From Aromatoleum bremense (lineage in GTDB: Bacteria > Pseudomonadota > Gammaproteobacteria > Burkholderiales > Rhodocyclaceae), in the NCBI RefSeq assembly GCF_017894365.1, contig NZ_CP059467.1, forward strand, positions 3,410,001 through 3,474,000: a DNA stretch of 64,000 bases. The letters run 5' to 3'. The notes beneath the pieces are model-generated. The model was not told the origin of the DNA. It searched no databases and saw nothing but the letters and a program-made list of their open reading frames with translations. The position numbers and the translations under genes are program-made. Positions within the stretch are counted from its first letter, which is position 1. Every line of letters begins with the position of its first letter. Shown in pieces: positions 8,251 through 16,771 of the stretch.

Positions 8251-8706
8251 TCAGACGATTCGGTACGCGCGCTCGCCGTCGGCGCCCTTCTCGGAGATGA
8301 TCGCGAGCCTGAGCTTCTTGCGCAGGGTGCCGGAGAGCGCGCCGCGCACTGTGTGAGCGAGCCAGCCCGTCGATGCGCAGATCTGCGCAGTGGTCGCGCC
8401 CTCGGGCCGGCGCAGCATCTCGATGACGACGGCTTGCTTGGTGTGCTGGCGGGTGCGGCGCGCGGCGGTGGGCGCCGGTGCTTGCGCTGCGGGGGCTTCC
8501 CGGTCGATCGCCGCGTACCCTGCGGTGGTCATCAGCCAGTCCTCGCCGTCGGCGCGTACCAGTTCGCGGGCGAGCAGCGCTTGCAGCATCTTGTTGCGCG
8601 CGCCGCCGCGCACGCCGGTGGGAAACTCGGCCACCTTGCCTCCGTGGAGGTCGGCGGCGCGGGTGAGGAGGAACTGCTGGGCGGCGGTGAGTTTGATCGT
8701 GTCCAT
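8251..8706 (-). CDS. DUF3489 protein
   Basis: 151 residues. The C-terminal part (KQAVVIEMLRRPEGATTAQICASTGW, then HTVRGALSGTLRKKL and GERAYRIV) is a winged-helix-like DUF3489 domain common on plasmids and integrated elements. The N-terminal part (KLTAAQQFLLTRAADLHGGKVAEFP) is also typical for proteins of this group, with an Ala/Pro linker between. Function unknown; DNA binding is likely. The ATG at 8706 is preceded by CCGGAGCA, a ribosome binding site shared almost base for base with the gene at 8874-9227. A common promoter/leader element lies 33 bases upstream. Confidence 0.8.
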   Translation of the reverse strand: MDTIKLTAAQQFLLTRAADLHGGKVAEFPTGVRGGARNKMLQALLARELVRADGEDWLMTTAGYAAIDREAPAAQAPAPTAARRTRQHTKQAVVIEMLRRPEGATTAQICASTGWLAHTVRGALSGTLRKKLRLAIISEKGADGERAYRIV

Positions 8707-8738
8707 GTCGTTGCTCCGGGTGATGGATGTTGCAGGCA

Positions 8739-8769
8739 CCATGAACGCGCTACCCGATGGATAAGCCAA
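8739..8769 (-). promoter_or_regulatory. shared promoter/leader element, copy 2
   Basis: Minus strand: TTGGCT, 12 bases, AGCGCGTTCATGG, then about 30 bases to the DUF3489 start with a CCGGAGCA ribosome binding site. This copy and that of the 117-residue gene remain similar through the whole leader, including ATCACCC before the ribosome binding site. Confidence 0.6.
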
Positions 8770-8801
8770 GCGCGACGGCATCGCCGGCGTTCAGCGAGAG
8801 C

Positions 8802-8827
8802 AACCTTCGGCAAATTTGCCGAAGGTT
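8802..8827. repeat. 26-bp perfect palindrome
   Basis: AACCTTCGGCAAA followed by its exact reverse complement, with no spacer. It lies between the stop of the 117-residue gene and the promoter-like element of DUF3489. With no loop and an AT centre it looks more like a dimer-binding operator or recombination subsite than a terminator, although it could also fold as a hairpin at the end of the upstream minus-strand transcript. Confidence 0.6.
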
Positions 8828-8873
8828 CACGGCAGGCACGTGCGGTGCGCGCAGGTCGTCATCGGGGTGCGCG

Positions 8874-9227
8874 TCAGCCCGCGTCCTGCATGTTGATCTC
8901 GCAGTGGATGACGAAGCCGACCAGATACGGCAGGCCCTCGGGGATCTCGTAGTCGCGGGCGGTGGCGCGGTCGATGTGCCAGTCCATCCACTGTCTCGTT
9001 GCAGCGTCGATGGCGTCCTTGAGACCTCTTCCCTGGTGCAGATCGTTCAGCACCGTATCGGCAAAGTGCCTGCCGTGCCGACTGTCAAGGAAGGAGCGGG
9101 CGCCGTCGGGACTGGTGCTGGTTGCCGCGACGATGGCCTCAATCGCAAGTGGCCAGGCTGCGGCAGCGTGCTCGCCGATAGTGCCGAAAAAGCCCCAGGA
9201 CTCGTTGCGGGTGGTGGGGATGTTCAT
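8874..9227 (-). CDS. hypothetical mobile-element protein, 117 aa
   Basis: Starts MNIPTTRNESWGFFGTIGEHAA and continues with helical segments (LAIEAIVAATSTSPDGARSFLDSRHGRHFADTVLND, ATRQWMDWHIDRATARDYEIPEG). The N-terminal RNESWGFFGTI pattern recurs, as I recall, in hypothetical proteins of plasmids and conjugative elements; no function is known. The ATG at 9227 has CCGGAGCA as ribosome binding site. The gene is the last one on the minus strand before the plus-strand restriction-modification operon, and so marks the right side of the mobile element. It shares a promoter-like element with DUF3489 and DUF2924. Confidence 0.72.
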   Translation of the reverse strand: MNIPTTRNESWGFFGTIGEHAAAAWPLAIEAIVAATSTSPDGARSFLDSRHGRHFADTVLNDLHQGRGLKDAIDAATRQWMDWHIDRATARDYEIPEGLPYLVGFVIHCEINMQDAG

Positions 9228-9256
9228 GGTGTGCTCCGGGGTGATCGATGACGACA

Positions 9257-9287
9257 CCATGAACGCGCTGTTCGAGCGATTAGGCAA
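9257..9287 (-). promoter_or_regulatory. shared promoter/leader element, copy 3
   Basis: Minus strand: TTGCCT, 12 bases, AGCGCGTTCATGG, then 27 bases plus a CCGGAGCA ribosome binding site before the 117-residue gene. The spacing is identical to the copies at 2089 and 8739. Confidence 0.6.
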
Positions 9288-9371
9288 ACTGTCAGCGCAT
9301 ACTTCAAGTTCTTTCGCGAGTCAACGCACACGTCTCGGCGCCGCGCTTCCGCCGTGCTTATGATGCATTGG

Positions 9372-9377
9372 TACAAT
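9372..9377 (+). promoter_or_regulatory. possible -10 box for the hsd operon
   Basis: TACAAT in an AT-richer patch about 130 bases before the first hsdM frame. No good -35 box is visible at 17 bases; the assignment is tentative. Confidence 0.3.
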
Positions 9378-9504
9378 AGGCACGGCGAATCTGAAGGAGC
9401 TTCTCGTCTTTGGAGTCGCTCAGGATGTTGTCCTTTCGGGCTACTGGCCAAAGCAGTTTGCTTGGAACCGGATAGCTCTCCATTGGCCGCATACCGAACG
9501 ATCC

Positions 9505-11052
9505 ATGCATGTCGACGGGGCTCTGTGGTCGCATGCGAAGAACAACTGGGGTAGGGATTTGAACCAGGCAATTTGTCTCATCGACCTTGAAAGCCACCTC
9601 TGGGAGTCGGCGAACATCCTCCGCGGCCCCGTAGACGCCGCGGACTTCAAGACCTACATCTTCCCGCTGCTGTTCTTCAAGCGCATCTGCGACGTATGGG
9701 ACGAGGAATACCAGGAGATCGTCGATGACATTGGTGACGAGCAACTCGCCTGGTTTCCCGAATCGCACCGTTTCCAGATCCCGGAGGACTGCCACTGGAA
9801 CGATGTACGGTCCAAGGCGGCGAACGTCGGTGCCGCACTCCAGCACGCCATGCGCGAGATCGAGAAAGCCAACCCGGACACCCTGTACGGCGTGTTCGGC
9901 GATGCCCAGTGGTCGAACAAGGAGCGGCTGTCGGATGCCTTGCTCAAGGACCTGATCGAGCACTTCTCCAAGTTGCCGTTCGGCAACAAGAACATCACGT
10001 CGGACCTGCTCGGGGATGCCTACGAGTACCTGATCAAGAAGTTCGCCGACGCCACCAACAAGAAAGCCGGCGAGTTCTATACCCCGCGCAGTGTGGTGCG
10101 GCTGATGATCGACATGCTCGACCCCAAGGAAGCCGAGACCATCTACGACCCAGCTTGCGGTACCGGCGGCATGCTGCTCGCCGCCGTCCAGCACGTGAAG
10201 GAACAGCACGGCGACGTGAAGCGGCTGTGGGGCAAACTGTACGGGCAGGAAAAGAACCTCACCACATCGTCCATCGCCCGCATGAACCTGTTCCTCCACG
10301 GCATCGAGGATTTTCAGGTGGTTCGCGGCGACACCCTGCGCAATCCAGCCTTCTTCGAGGGCGACCAGCTGGCCTCCTTCGACTGCGTGATCGCCAATCC
10401 GCCGTTCTCGTTAGAAAAATGGGGCGAGGACCTGTGGTTGAACGATCCATTCGGCCGCAACTTTGCCGGGCTGCCGCCCTCGTCGAGCGGGGACTTCGCT
10501 TGGGTGCAGCACATGGTCAAGTCGATGGCAGACGTGAGTGGACGGATGGCCGTGGTGCTGCCCCAGGGCGCCCTGTTCCGCAAGGGTGTCGAGGGCAGCA
10601 TCCGCCAGAAACTGTTGGAGATGGATCTCATCGAGGCAGTGATCGGACTCGCACCCAACCTGTTTTACGGAACCGGACTCGCCGCGTGCATCCTGGTCCT
10701 GCGCAAGCGCAAACCGGCCAAGTACACGAAGAAGGTCCTGATCGCCGATGCATCACGCCTGTTCCGCCGCGGCCGCGCACAGAACTATCTGGAGCCGGAG
10801 CACGCCGCTGAGATTCTCGGCTGGTATCGGGACTTTGCCGATGTGCAGGACGCGGCCCGGGTGGTCAGCCTCGACGAGATCAAGGCCGAGGACTGGACGC
10901 TCAACATTTCGCGCTACGTCCTGCCACCGCTGCAAGAAGACATTCCACCGCTACCTGACGCCATCGCGGCATTCAAGGATGCACTGACGCGTTGCCGTGA
11001 GGCCGAAGAGCGGCTCGCGAAGGTCATGACGGAAGGGGGATGGCTGCAATGA
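9505..11052 (+). CDS. hsdM: type I restriction-modification DNA methyltransferase subunit HsdM (first of two)
   Basis: 515 residues from the ATG used here. N6-adenine methyltransferase subunit that works with HsdS to methylate, and with HsdR to cleave, specific DNA sequences. The N-terminal HsdM domain starts at about residue 27 (DLESHLWESANILRG, DFKTYIFPLLFFKR). The SAM-binding motif is DPACGTGGM (215-223) and the catalytic motif NPPF (298-301). The first 26 residues do not resemble HsdM N-termini. The true start may be a TTG at 9559 preceded by GGGGTAGGG, or the 5' end may have been rearranged. The stop overlaps the second hsdM (ATGA). Confidence 0.93.
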   Translation: MHVDGALWSHAKNNWGRDLNQAICLIDLESHLWESANILRGPVDAADFKTYIFPLLFFKRICDVWDEEYQEIVDDIGDEQLAWFPESHRFQIPEDCHWNDVRSKAANVGAALQHAMREIEKANPDTLYGVFGDAQWSNKERLSDALLKDLIEHFSKLPFGNKNITSDLLGDAYEYLIKKFADATNKKAGEFYTPRSVVRLMIDMLDPKEAETIYDPACGTGGMLLAAVQHVKEQHGDVKRLWGKLYGQEKNLTTSSIARMNLFLHGIEDFQVVRGDTLRNPAFFEGDQLASFDCVIANPPFSLEKWGEDLWLNDPFGRNFAGLPPSSSGDFAWVQHMVKSMADVSGRMAVVLPQGALFRKGVEGSIRQKLLEMDLIEAVIGLAPNLFYGTGLAACILVLRKRKPAKYTKKVLIADASRLFRRGRAQNYLEPEHAAEILGWYRDFADVQDAARVVSLDEIKAEDWTLNISRYVLPPLQEDIPPLPDAIAAFKDALTRCREAEERLAKVMTEGGWLQ

Positions 11053-12575
11053 GTCATCCAAGCAAACGCATCAGCCAGCAAGAACTGGAAAGCTACCTGT
11101 GGGGTGCCGCCGTGCTTCTGCGCGGCCTCATCGACGCGGGCGACTACAAACAGTTCATCTTCCCGCTGCTGTTCTACAAGCGCGTGTCCGATGTCTGGGA
11201 CGAGGAATATCAGGCGGCGCTGGCCAACTCGGACGGTGACCTCTCCTACGCGCAGTTCGCCGAAAACCACCGCTTCCAGATCCCCGAAGGTGCGCACTGG
11301 AATGACGTGCGGCAGACCCCGAAGAATGTCGGCGCTGCCATTCAGAAGGCCATGCGCGCCATCGAGACCGCCAATCCCGATCTGCTAGACGGCATCTTCG
11401 GTGATGCTCCCTGGACCAACCGCGAGCGCTTGCCCGACGAAACGCTGAAGAACCTGATCGAGCACTTCTCGACCCAGACGCTGTCGGTGGCCAACGTGCC
11501 CGAGGACGAACTCGGCAACGCCTACGAGTACCTGATCAAGAAGTTCGCCGACGACTCCGGCCACACGGCGGCCGAGTTCTACACGAACCGCACCGTCGTC
11601 CACCTGATGACGCAGCTTCTGGCGCCGCAGGCCGGCGAGTCGATCTACGACCCCACGTGCGGTACCGGCGGCATGCTGATCTCGGCGTTGGACGAAGTGA
11701 AGCGCTCGGGCGGCGAGTACCGCACGCTCAAGCTCTACGGGCAGGAGCGCAACCTCATCACCTCGTCCATCGCCCGCATGAACCTGTTCCTGCACGGCGT
11801 GGAGGACTTCGAGATCATCCGCGGCGATACCCTGGCCGACCCCAAGCACATCGAGGGCGACCGCCTGCGCCAGTTCGATGTGATCCTGGCCAACCCGCCG
11901 TACTCCATCAAGCAGTGGAACCGCGAGGCTTGGAGCAGCGACAAGTGGGGCCGCAATTCCCTGGGAACGCCGCCGCAGGGCCGCGCCGACTATGCGTTCC
12001 AGCAGCACATCCTGACCAGCCTCACAGCCAAAGGGCGCTGCGCCGTTCTTTGGCCGCATGGCGTGTTGTTCCGCAACGAGGAACAAGCGATGCGGGCCAA
12101 GATGATTGAGCAGGATTGGGTCGAGGCCGTCATCGGCTTGGGCCCCAACCTGTTCTACAACTCTCCGATGGAGTCGTGCATCGTCATCTGTAACCGCAAG
12201 AAGACCGCTGCACGCAAGGGCAAGGTGATCTTCATCGACGCGGTGAACGAGGTCACCCGCGAGCGTGCCCAGAGCTTCCTCACGCCCGCCCACCAGCAGC
12301 GCATCCTGGCCGCCTACAAGACCTTTGCGGATGTGCCCGGTTTCGCCAAGGTCGCCACCCGGGCCGAGATCGGCGCAAACGCGGGCAACCTTTCGATCCC
12401 GCTGTACGTGAAGCGCATTTCCTCAGCCATCGCTACCGACAGCAATGGCGATGCGGTATCGCTGCGCTCCTCTTGGGGGCAGTGGCAGAACGACCGCCGC
12501 GCCTTTTGGCAACAGATGGATGCGCTCGTGGAAACGCTGGACGGTCTAAAGACGGAGGACATCGAGCGTGTCTGA
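11049..12575 (+). CDS. hsdM: type I restriction-modification DNA methyltransferase subunit HsdM (second of two)
   Basis: 508 residues, similar to the preceding HsdM across its whole length but clearly diverged; many substitutions are visible, so this is not a recent duplication. It has its own SAM motif DPTCGTGGM and catalytic NPPY, and a complete N-terminal domain (QELESYLWGAAVLLRG, QFIFPLLFYKR). The C-terminus is longer in the helical region (WGQWQNDRRAFWQQMDALVETLDGL). The ATG at 11049 overlaps the upstream stop, with GGAAGGGGG about ten bases before it. The last 8 bases overlap hsdS. Two intact M genes ahead of one S gene is unusual. Confidence 0.93.
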   Translation: MSHPSKRISQQELESYLWGAAVLLRGLIDAGDYKQFIFPLLFYKRVSDVWDEEYQAALANSDGDLSYAQFAENHRFQIPEGAHWNDVRQTPKNVGAAIQKAMRAIETANPDLLDGIFGDAPWTNRERLPDETLKNLIEHFSTQTLSVANVPEDELGNAYEYLIKKFADDSGHTAAEFYTNRTVVHLMTQLLAPQAGESIYDPTCGTGGMLISALDEVKRSGGEYRTLKLYGQERNLITSSIARMNLFLHGVEDFEIIRGDTLADPKHIEGDRLRQFDVILANPPYSIKQWNREAWSSDKWGRNSLGTPPQGRADYAFQQHILTSLTAKGRCAVLWPHGVLFRNEEQAMRAKMIEQDWVEAVIGLGPNLFYNSPMESCIVICNRKKTAARKGKVIFIDAVNEVTRERAQSFLTPAHQQRILAAYKTFADVPGFAKVATRAEIGANAGNLSIPLYVKRISSAIATDSNGDAVSLRSSWGQWQNDRRAFWQQMDALVETLDGLKTEDIERV

Positions 12576-13707
12576 CAAGAAGAACAAGAGCCTGAAACCC
12601 GGCTGGCGCCTTGTGAAATTCGGCGAGGTGGTGCGGCAATGCAAAGAGAAGGCCGATCCCGAGACCTCCGGGCTGGAGCGCTACATCGCTGGTGACCATA
12701 TGGACACTGATGATCTTCGACTCCGCCGCTGGGGCGAGATTGGCTCGGGCTACCTGGGGCCAGCCTTCCACATCCGGTTCAAGCCAGGACAAGTCCTCTA
12801 TGGCTCGCGCCGAACTTATCTGCGTAAGGTGGCGGTGGCTGACTTTGAAGGCATCTGCGCCAATACGACTTTCGTGCTGGAGCCGAAGAACCCCGGTGAA
12901 CTTCTGCCCGAACTTCTGCCGTTCTTGATGCAGACCGACGAATTCAATGCATTCTCGGTCAAGAACTCGAAGGGTTCGGTCAACCCCTACATCAACTTCT
13001 CTGATTTAGCGCGGTTCGAATTTGTGCTGCCGCCAGTGCAGGAGCAGCGTCGGGCCTTGGCTCTTCTCACCACAGGCCTGAGCACTGTCGACGAACTCCG
13101 AGCAGCCACAGACGCGCTCTTGGCCCTGCGGCGTTCTATGGAAACGCGACTGCTCGTAATGGACGGCGTCCCAAGACAAAAGGTTGGACATCTCGCCAAA
13201 TTCACGAGCGGCAAAGCTATCCGTGTCTCCGACCTGCCCAAGCATCCGTCAAAGTCGAGTCCCATTCCGGTTTATGGCGGCAACGGGATTTCTGGATACA
13301 CCGACGCCTATCTGGATGGCACGTCGAAGCCAACTGTCGTCATTGGTCGCGTTGGGCAATTTTGCGGCGTCACGTCGATGACGACAGGCCCATGCTGGAT
13401 AACTGACAACGCCCTCTATCCGTCGAGGATAAGCACTGACATCCATCCAACATTCCTGGCACTCTGTTTGCGCGCCGCAAATCTCAACCGGAGCAAACTG
13501 GGCGAATACTTGCCGCTCATCACCCAAGAAGTAGTGCACAAGATCGAGATCCCGGTGCCGCCCCTGTCAGAACAGACCGCCGCAGTAGAGGAGTTTCAGG
13601 ACATAGAAACTGGCGAAAGCATGTTGGAGACACGACTAATTCACACGCGCTCCCTTGTGATGCAGGTGGTCGGCCACATGGTTGCAGGGGGCGCAAATGA
13701 CGTTTAA
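12568..13707 (+). CDS. hsdS: type I restriction-modification specificity subunit HsdS
   Basis: 379 residues, within the usual 350-450 range. Two target recognition domains are visible. The first runs from GWRLVKFGEVV to about residue 150, ending in the conserved LPPVQEQRRALALL. The second starts at QKVGHLAKFTSGKAIR and ends at IPVPPLSEQTAAVEEF. The matching Pro-Pro-x-x-E-Q conserved helices are the hallmark of HsdS. It decides the bipartite DNA recognition sequence and holds the M subunits. The GTG start at 12568 has GGAGG nine bases upstream. Codon use is a little more AT-rich than in the flanking hsd genes, as is common for exchanged recognition domains. Confidence 0.93.
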   Translation: MSDKKNKSLKPGWRLVKFGEVVRQCKEKADPETSGLERYIAGDHMDTDDLRLRRWGEIGSGYLGPAFHIRFKPGQVLYGSRRTYLRKVAVADFEGICANTTFVLEPKNPGELLPELLPFLMQTDEFNAFSVKNSKGSVNPYINFSDLARFEFVLPPVQEQRRALALLTTGLSTVDELRAATDALLALRRSMETRLLVMDGVPRQKVGHLAKFTSGKAIRVSDLPKHPSKSSPIPVYGGNGISGYTDAYLDGTSKPTVVIGRVGQFCGVTSMTTGPCWITDNALYPSRISTDIHPTFLALCLRAANLNRSKLGEYLPLITQEVVHKIEIPVPPLSEQTAAVEEFQDIETGESMLETRLIHTRSLVMQVVGHMVAGGANDV

Positions 13708-16681
13708 CGAATCCAACACTGTCGAAGCCTTCGTCCGCGACCTACTTGCAGGCCCGATCAAGGCGACCCCACCAAACGCGGTACAGGAGCCCCTGCCCAG
13801 CTACGGTCCGAGCCCCAAGGGCGTCGGCTGGCGCTACGCGGCCCCCGCTGAAGTCCCGCGCCAGATTCAGGAGGTCCTGGTCGAGTCGTGGTTGCGCGAT
13901 ACACTTGTCCGCCTGAACCCGGAGATCGCCGCCCAGCCCGACCGCGCCGATGAAGTGCTCTACAAGCTGCGCGCCATTGTGCTGTCAGTGCGCTCGGATG
14001 GCCTGATCCGCGCCAACGAGGAGATGACCGCCTGGATGCGCGGCGAGCGCTCCATGCCCTTTGGCCAGAACAACGAGCATGTGCCGGTACGGCTGATCGA
14101 CCTGGACGACCTGAAACAGAACCAGTACGTCGTTACCCAGCAGTTCATCTACCGCGCGGGCCCCACCGAGCGTCGTGCCGATCTGGTGTTGCTGGTCAAC
14201 GGACTGCCGCTGGTGTTGATCGAGGCCAAGACGCCGGTCAAGAAGTGCATCAGCTGGGTCGATGGCGCGGTGCAGGTGCACGATGACTACGAGAAGTTCG
14301 TACCGGAGCTCTTCGTCTGCAACGTGTTCTCGGTGGCCACCGAGGGCAAGACCTACCACTACGGGTCGATCGGCCTGCCGGTCAAGGACTGGGGCCCGTG
14401 GCATCTGGACGGTGCCGATGCGCAGCACCACCCACTGAAATCCCTCAAGCTGTCGGCCGAGAGCATGTTGCGCCCGCATGTGGTGCTCGACATCCTCGGC
14501 AGCTTCACGCTTTTTGCCACGGACAAGAAGAAGCGCCGCATCAAGATCATCTGCCGCTATCAGCAATACGAGGCGGCCAACAAGATCGTGGAGCGGGTAC
14601 TCGCGGGCTACCCCAGGAAGGGACTGATCTGGCACTTCCAGGGCTCGGGCAAATCACTGCTGATGGTCTTTGCCGCGCAGAAGCTGCGCATGCATGCCGG
14701 CCTGAAGAACCCCACCGTGCTGATCGTGGTGGACCGGATTGATTTGGATACCCAGATCACGGGCACCTTCACTGGGGCCGACATCCCCAACCTGGAGAAG
14801 GCTGACACTCGCGAGAAACTGCAGCAGTTGCTGGCGCAGGATGTGCGCAAGATCATCATCACCACGATCTTCAAATTCGGCGAGGCCACCGGCAGTCTGA
14901 ACGACCGCAGCAACATCATCGCCCTGGTGGACGAAGCCCACCGCACGCAGGAAGGTGATCTGGGCCGCAAGATGCGCGAGGCCCTGCCCAATGCGTTTCT
15001 GTTCGGCCTGACCGGCACGCCGATCAACCGCGCCGACCGCAACACCTTCTATGCCTTTGGTGCCGACGAGGACGAGAAGGGCTACATGAGCCGCTACGGC
15101 TTCGAGGAGTCCATCCGCGACGGCGCGACACTGAAGCTGCATTTCGAGCCCCGCCTGATCGACCTGCACATCGACAAGGCCGCACTGGATGCTGCCTACA
15201 AGGATCTGACCGGCGGCCTGTCGGATCTGGACAAGGACAACCTCGCCAAGACCGCCGCGAAGATGGCAGTGCTGGTCAAAACACCCGAGCGCATCCGCAA
15301 GATCTGCGAGGACATTGTCGAGCACTTCCAGACCAAGGTGGAACCCAACGGCTTCAAGGGGCAGATCGTCACCTTCGACCGGGAGTCATGCCTGCTCTTC
15401 AAGGCCGAGCTGGACAAGCTGCTGCCACCCGAGGCCACCGACATCGTGATGTCGGTGCAAGCTGCCGACAAGAAAGAACACCCGGAGTACGCGCCCTACG
15501 ACCGCAGCCGCGATGAAGAGGAGCGCCTGCTGGATCGCTTCCGCGACCCGGCCGACCCGCTGAAGCTGATCATCGTAACGGCCAAGCTGCTGACCGGCTT
15601 CGACGCACCCATCCTGCAGGCGATGTATCTGGACAAGCCGCTGCGCGACCACACGCTGCTGCAGGCCATCTGCCGGGTGAACCGCACATACTCCGAGCAG
15701 AAGACCCACGGCTTGATCGTCGATTACCTCGGCATCTTTGATGACGTGGCGGCGGCGCTGGAATTCGACGACCAGAGCGTCAAGCAGGTGGTCAGCAACA
15801 TCCAGGAGCTGAAGGACAAACTGCCCGAAGCGATGCAGAAATGCCTCGCATTCTTCCCCGGCATCGACCGCGACCAGCAAGGTTACGAAGGGCTGATGGC
15901 TGCGCAGGAGTGCCTTCCGAACAACGACGTGCGCGACAACTTCGCCGCCGAGTTCAGCGTACTCAACAAGATCTGGGAAGCGCTGTCACCCGATACGGTG
16001 CTGGGGCCCTTCGAGAAGGATTACAAGTGGCTGTCGCAGGTGTACCAGTCGGTGCAGCCTTCCAGCGGGCACGGCAAGCTGATCTGGCATTCGCTGGGCG
16101 CCAAGACCATCGAGCTAATTCATCAGAACGTGCATGTGGATGCGGTGCGAGATGACCTCGACACCCTGGTGCTGGATGCCGACTTGCTTGAGGCTGTGCT
16201 CTCGAACCCTGATCCGAAGAAGGCCAAGGAGATCGAAATCAAGCTCAAGCGCCGGCTACGCGGGCACGGTGGCAATCCCAAGTTCAAGAAGCTGTCGGAA
16301 CGGCTCGATGCGCTGAAAGACCGCTTCGAATCCGGACAGATCAACAGCGTCGAGTTTCTGAAGCAGCTGCTGGAGATCGCCAAAGAGACCCTTCAAGCCG
16401 AGAAGGAGGTCCCGCCCGAAGAAGACGAGGATCGCGGCAAGGCGGCGCTGACCGAGCTGTTCAACGAGGTCAAGACGGCCGAGACGCCGATCATGGTCGA
16501 ACGCGTGGTGGCGGACATTGATGAGATCGTGAGGTTGGTCCGATTCCCCGGGTGGCAGGGGACCCTGGCGGGTGAGCGTGAGGTGAAGAAGGCACTGCGG
16601 AAAGCGCTGTTCAAGTACAAGCTTCACGCGGATGAGGAGTTGTTCGAGAAGGCGTACAGCTACATCCGACAGTACTACTGA
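13697..16681 (+). CDS. hsdR: type I restriction endonuclease subunit HsdR
   Basis: 994 residues. Nuclease and ATP-dependent translocase subunit. The N-terminal PD-(D/E)xK nuclease motif is seen as RRADLVLLVNG then LIEAKTP. Helicase motifs follow: GSGKS (near residue 320), LVDEAHR and FGLTGTP, then later LTGFDAP and QAICRVNR. A helical C-terminal domain binds the methylase core. The ATG at 13697 lies inside the 3' end of hsdS with AGGGGG six bases before it; an upstream TTG at 13682 is less likely. Nothing essential appears missing, so the system looks functional. Confidence 0.95.
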   Translation: MTFNESNTVEAFVRDLLAGPIKATPPNAVQEPLPSYGPSPKGVGWRYAAPAEVPRQIQEVLVESWLRDTLVRLNPEIAAQPDRADEVLYKLRAIVLSVRSDGLIRANEEMTAWMRGERSMPFGQNNEHVPVRLIDLDDLKQNQYVVTQQFIYRAGPTERRADLVLLVNGLPLVLIEAKTPVKKCISWVDGAVQVHDDYEKFVPELFVCNVFSVATEGKTYHYGSIGLPVKDWGPWHLDGADAQHHPLKSLKLSAESMLRPHVVLDILGSFTLFATDKKKRRIKIICRYQQYEAANKIVERVLAGYPRKGLIWHFQGSGKSLLMVFAAQKLRMHAGLKNPTVLIVVDRIDLDTQITGTFTGADIPNLEKADTREKLQQLLAQDVRKIIITTIFKFGEATGSLNDRSNIIALVDEAHRTQEGDLGRKMREALPNAFLFGLTGTPINRADRNTFYAFGADEDEKGYMSRYGFEESIRDGATLKLHFEPRLIDLHIDKAALDAAYKDLTGGLSDLDKDNLAKTAAKMAVLVKTPERIRKICEDIVEHFQTKVEPNGFKGQIVTFDRESCLLFKAELDKLLPPEATDIVMSVQAADKKEHPEYAPYDRSRDEEERLLDRFRDPADPLKLIIVTAKLLTGFDAPILQAMYLDKPLRDHTLLQAICRVNRTYSEQKTHGLIVDYLGIFDDVAAALEFDDQSVKQVVSNIQELKDKLPEAMQKCLAFFPGIDRDQQGYEGLMAAQECLPNNDVRDNFAAEFSVLNKIWEALSPDTVLGPFEKDYKWLSQVYQSVQPSSGHGKLIWHSLGAKTIELIHQNVHVDAVRDDLDTLVLDADLLEAVLSNPDPKKAKEIEIKLKRRLRGHGGNPKFKKLSERLDALKDRFESGQINSVEFLKQLLEIAKETLQAEKEVPPEEDEDRGKAALTELFNEVKTAETPIMVERVVADIDEIVRLVRFPGWQGTLAGEREVKKALRKALFKYKLHADEELFEKAYSYIRQYY

Positions 16682-16742
16682 CCGATTTCGCCATGCACGC
16701 CGGTCCACAACCGAATCTCATCTTGCAGCGGTACCGATGAAC

Positions 16743-16771
16743 TTGCTACGATATACCTAGGTCGATATAAT
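16743..16771 (+). promoter_or_regulatory. toxin-antitoxin promoter overlapping the toxin start codon
   Basis: TTGCTA (16743-16748), a 17-base spacer and a perfect TATAAT (16766-16771). The last two bases of the -10 box are the A and T of the toxin ATG at 16770. CGATATA occurs twice (16749-16755 and 16763-16769) around the palindrome CCTAGG, which looks like an autoregulatory operator. Confidence 0.7.

Noticed and set aside
9546..9560. tRNA gene on the minus strand suggested by GGTTCAAATCCC
   Set aside because: The T-stem does not pair and no anticodon or D arm can be built from the neighbouring sequence, which is hsdM coding. Kept only as a possible attachment-site hint.
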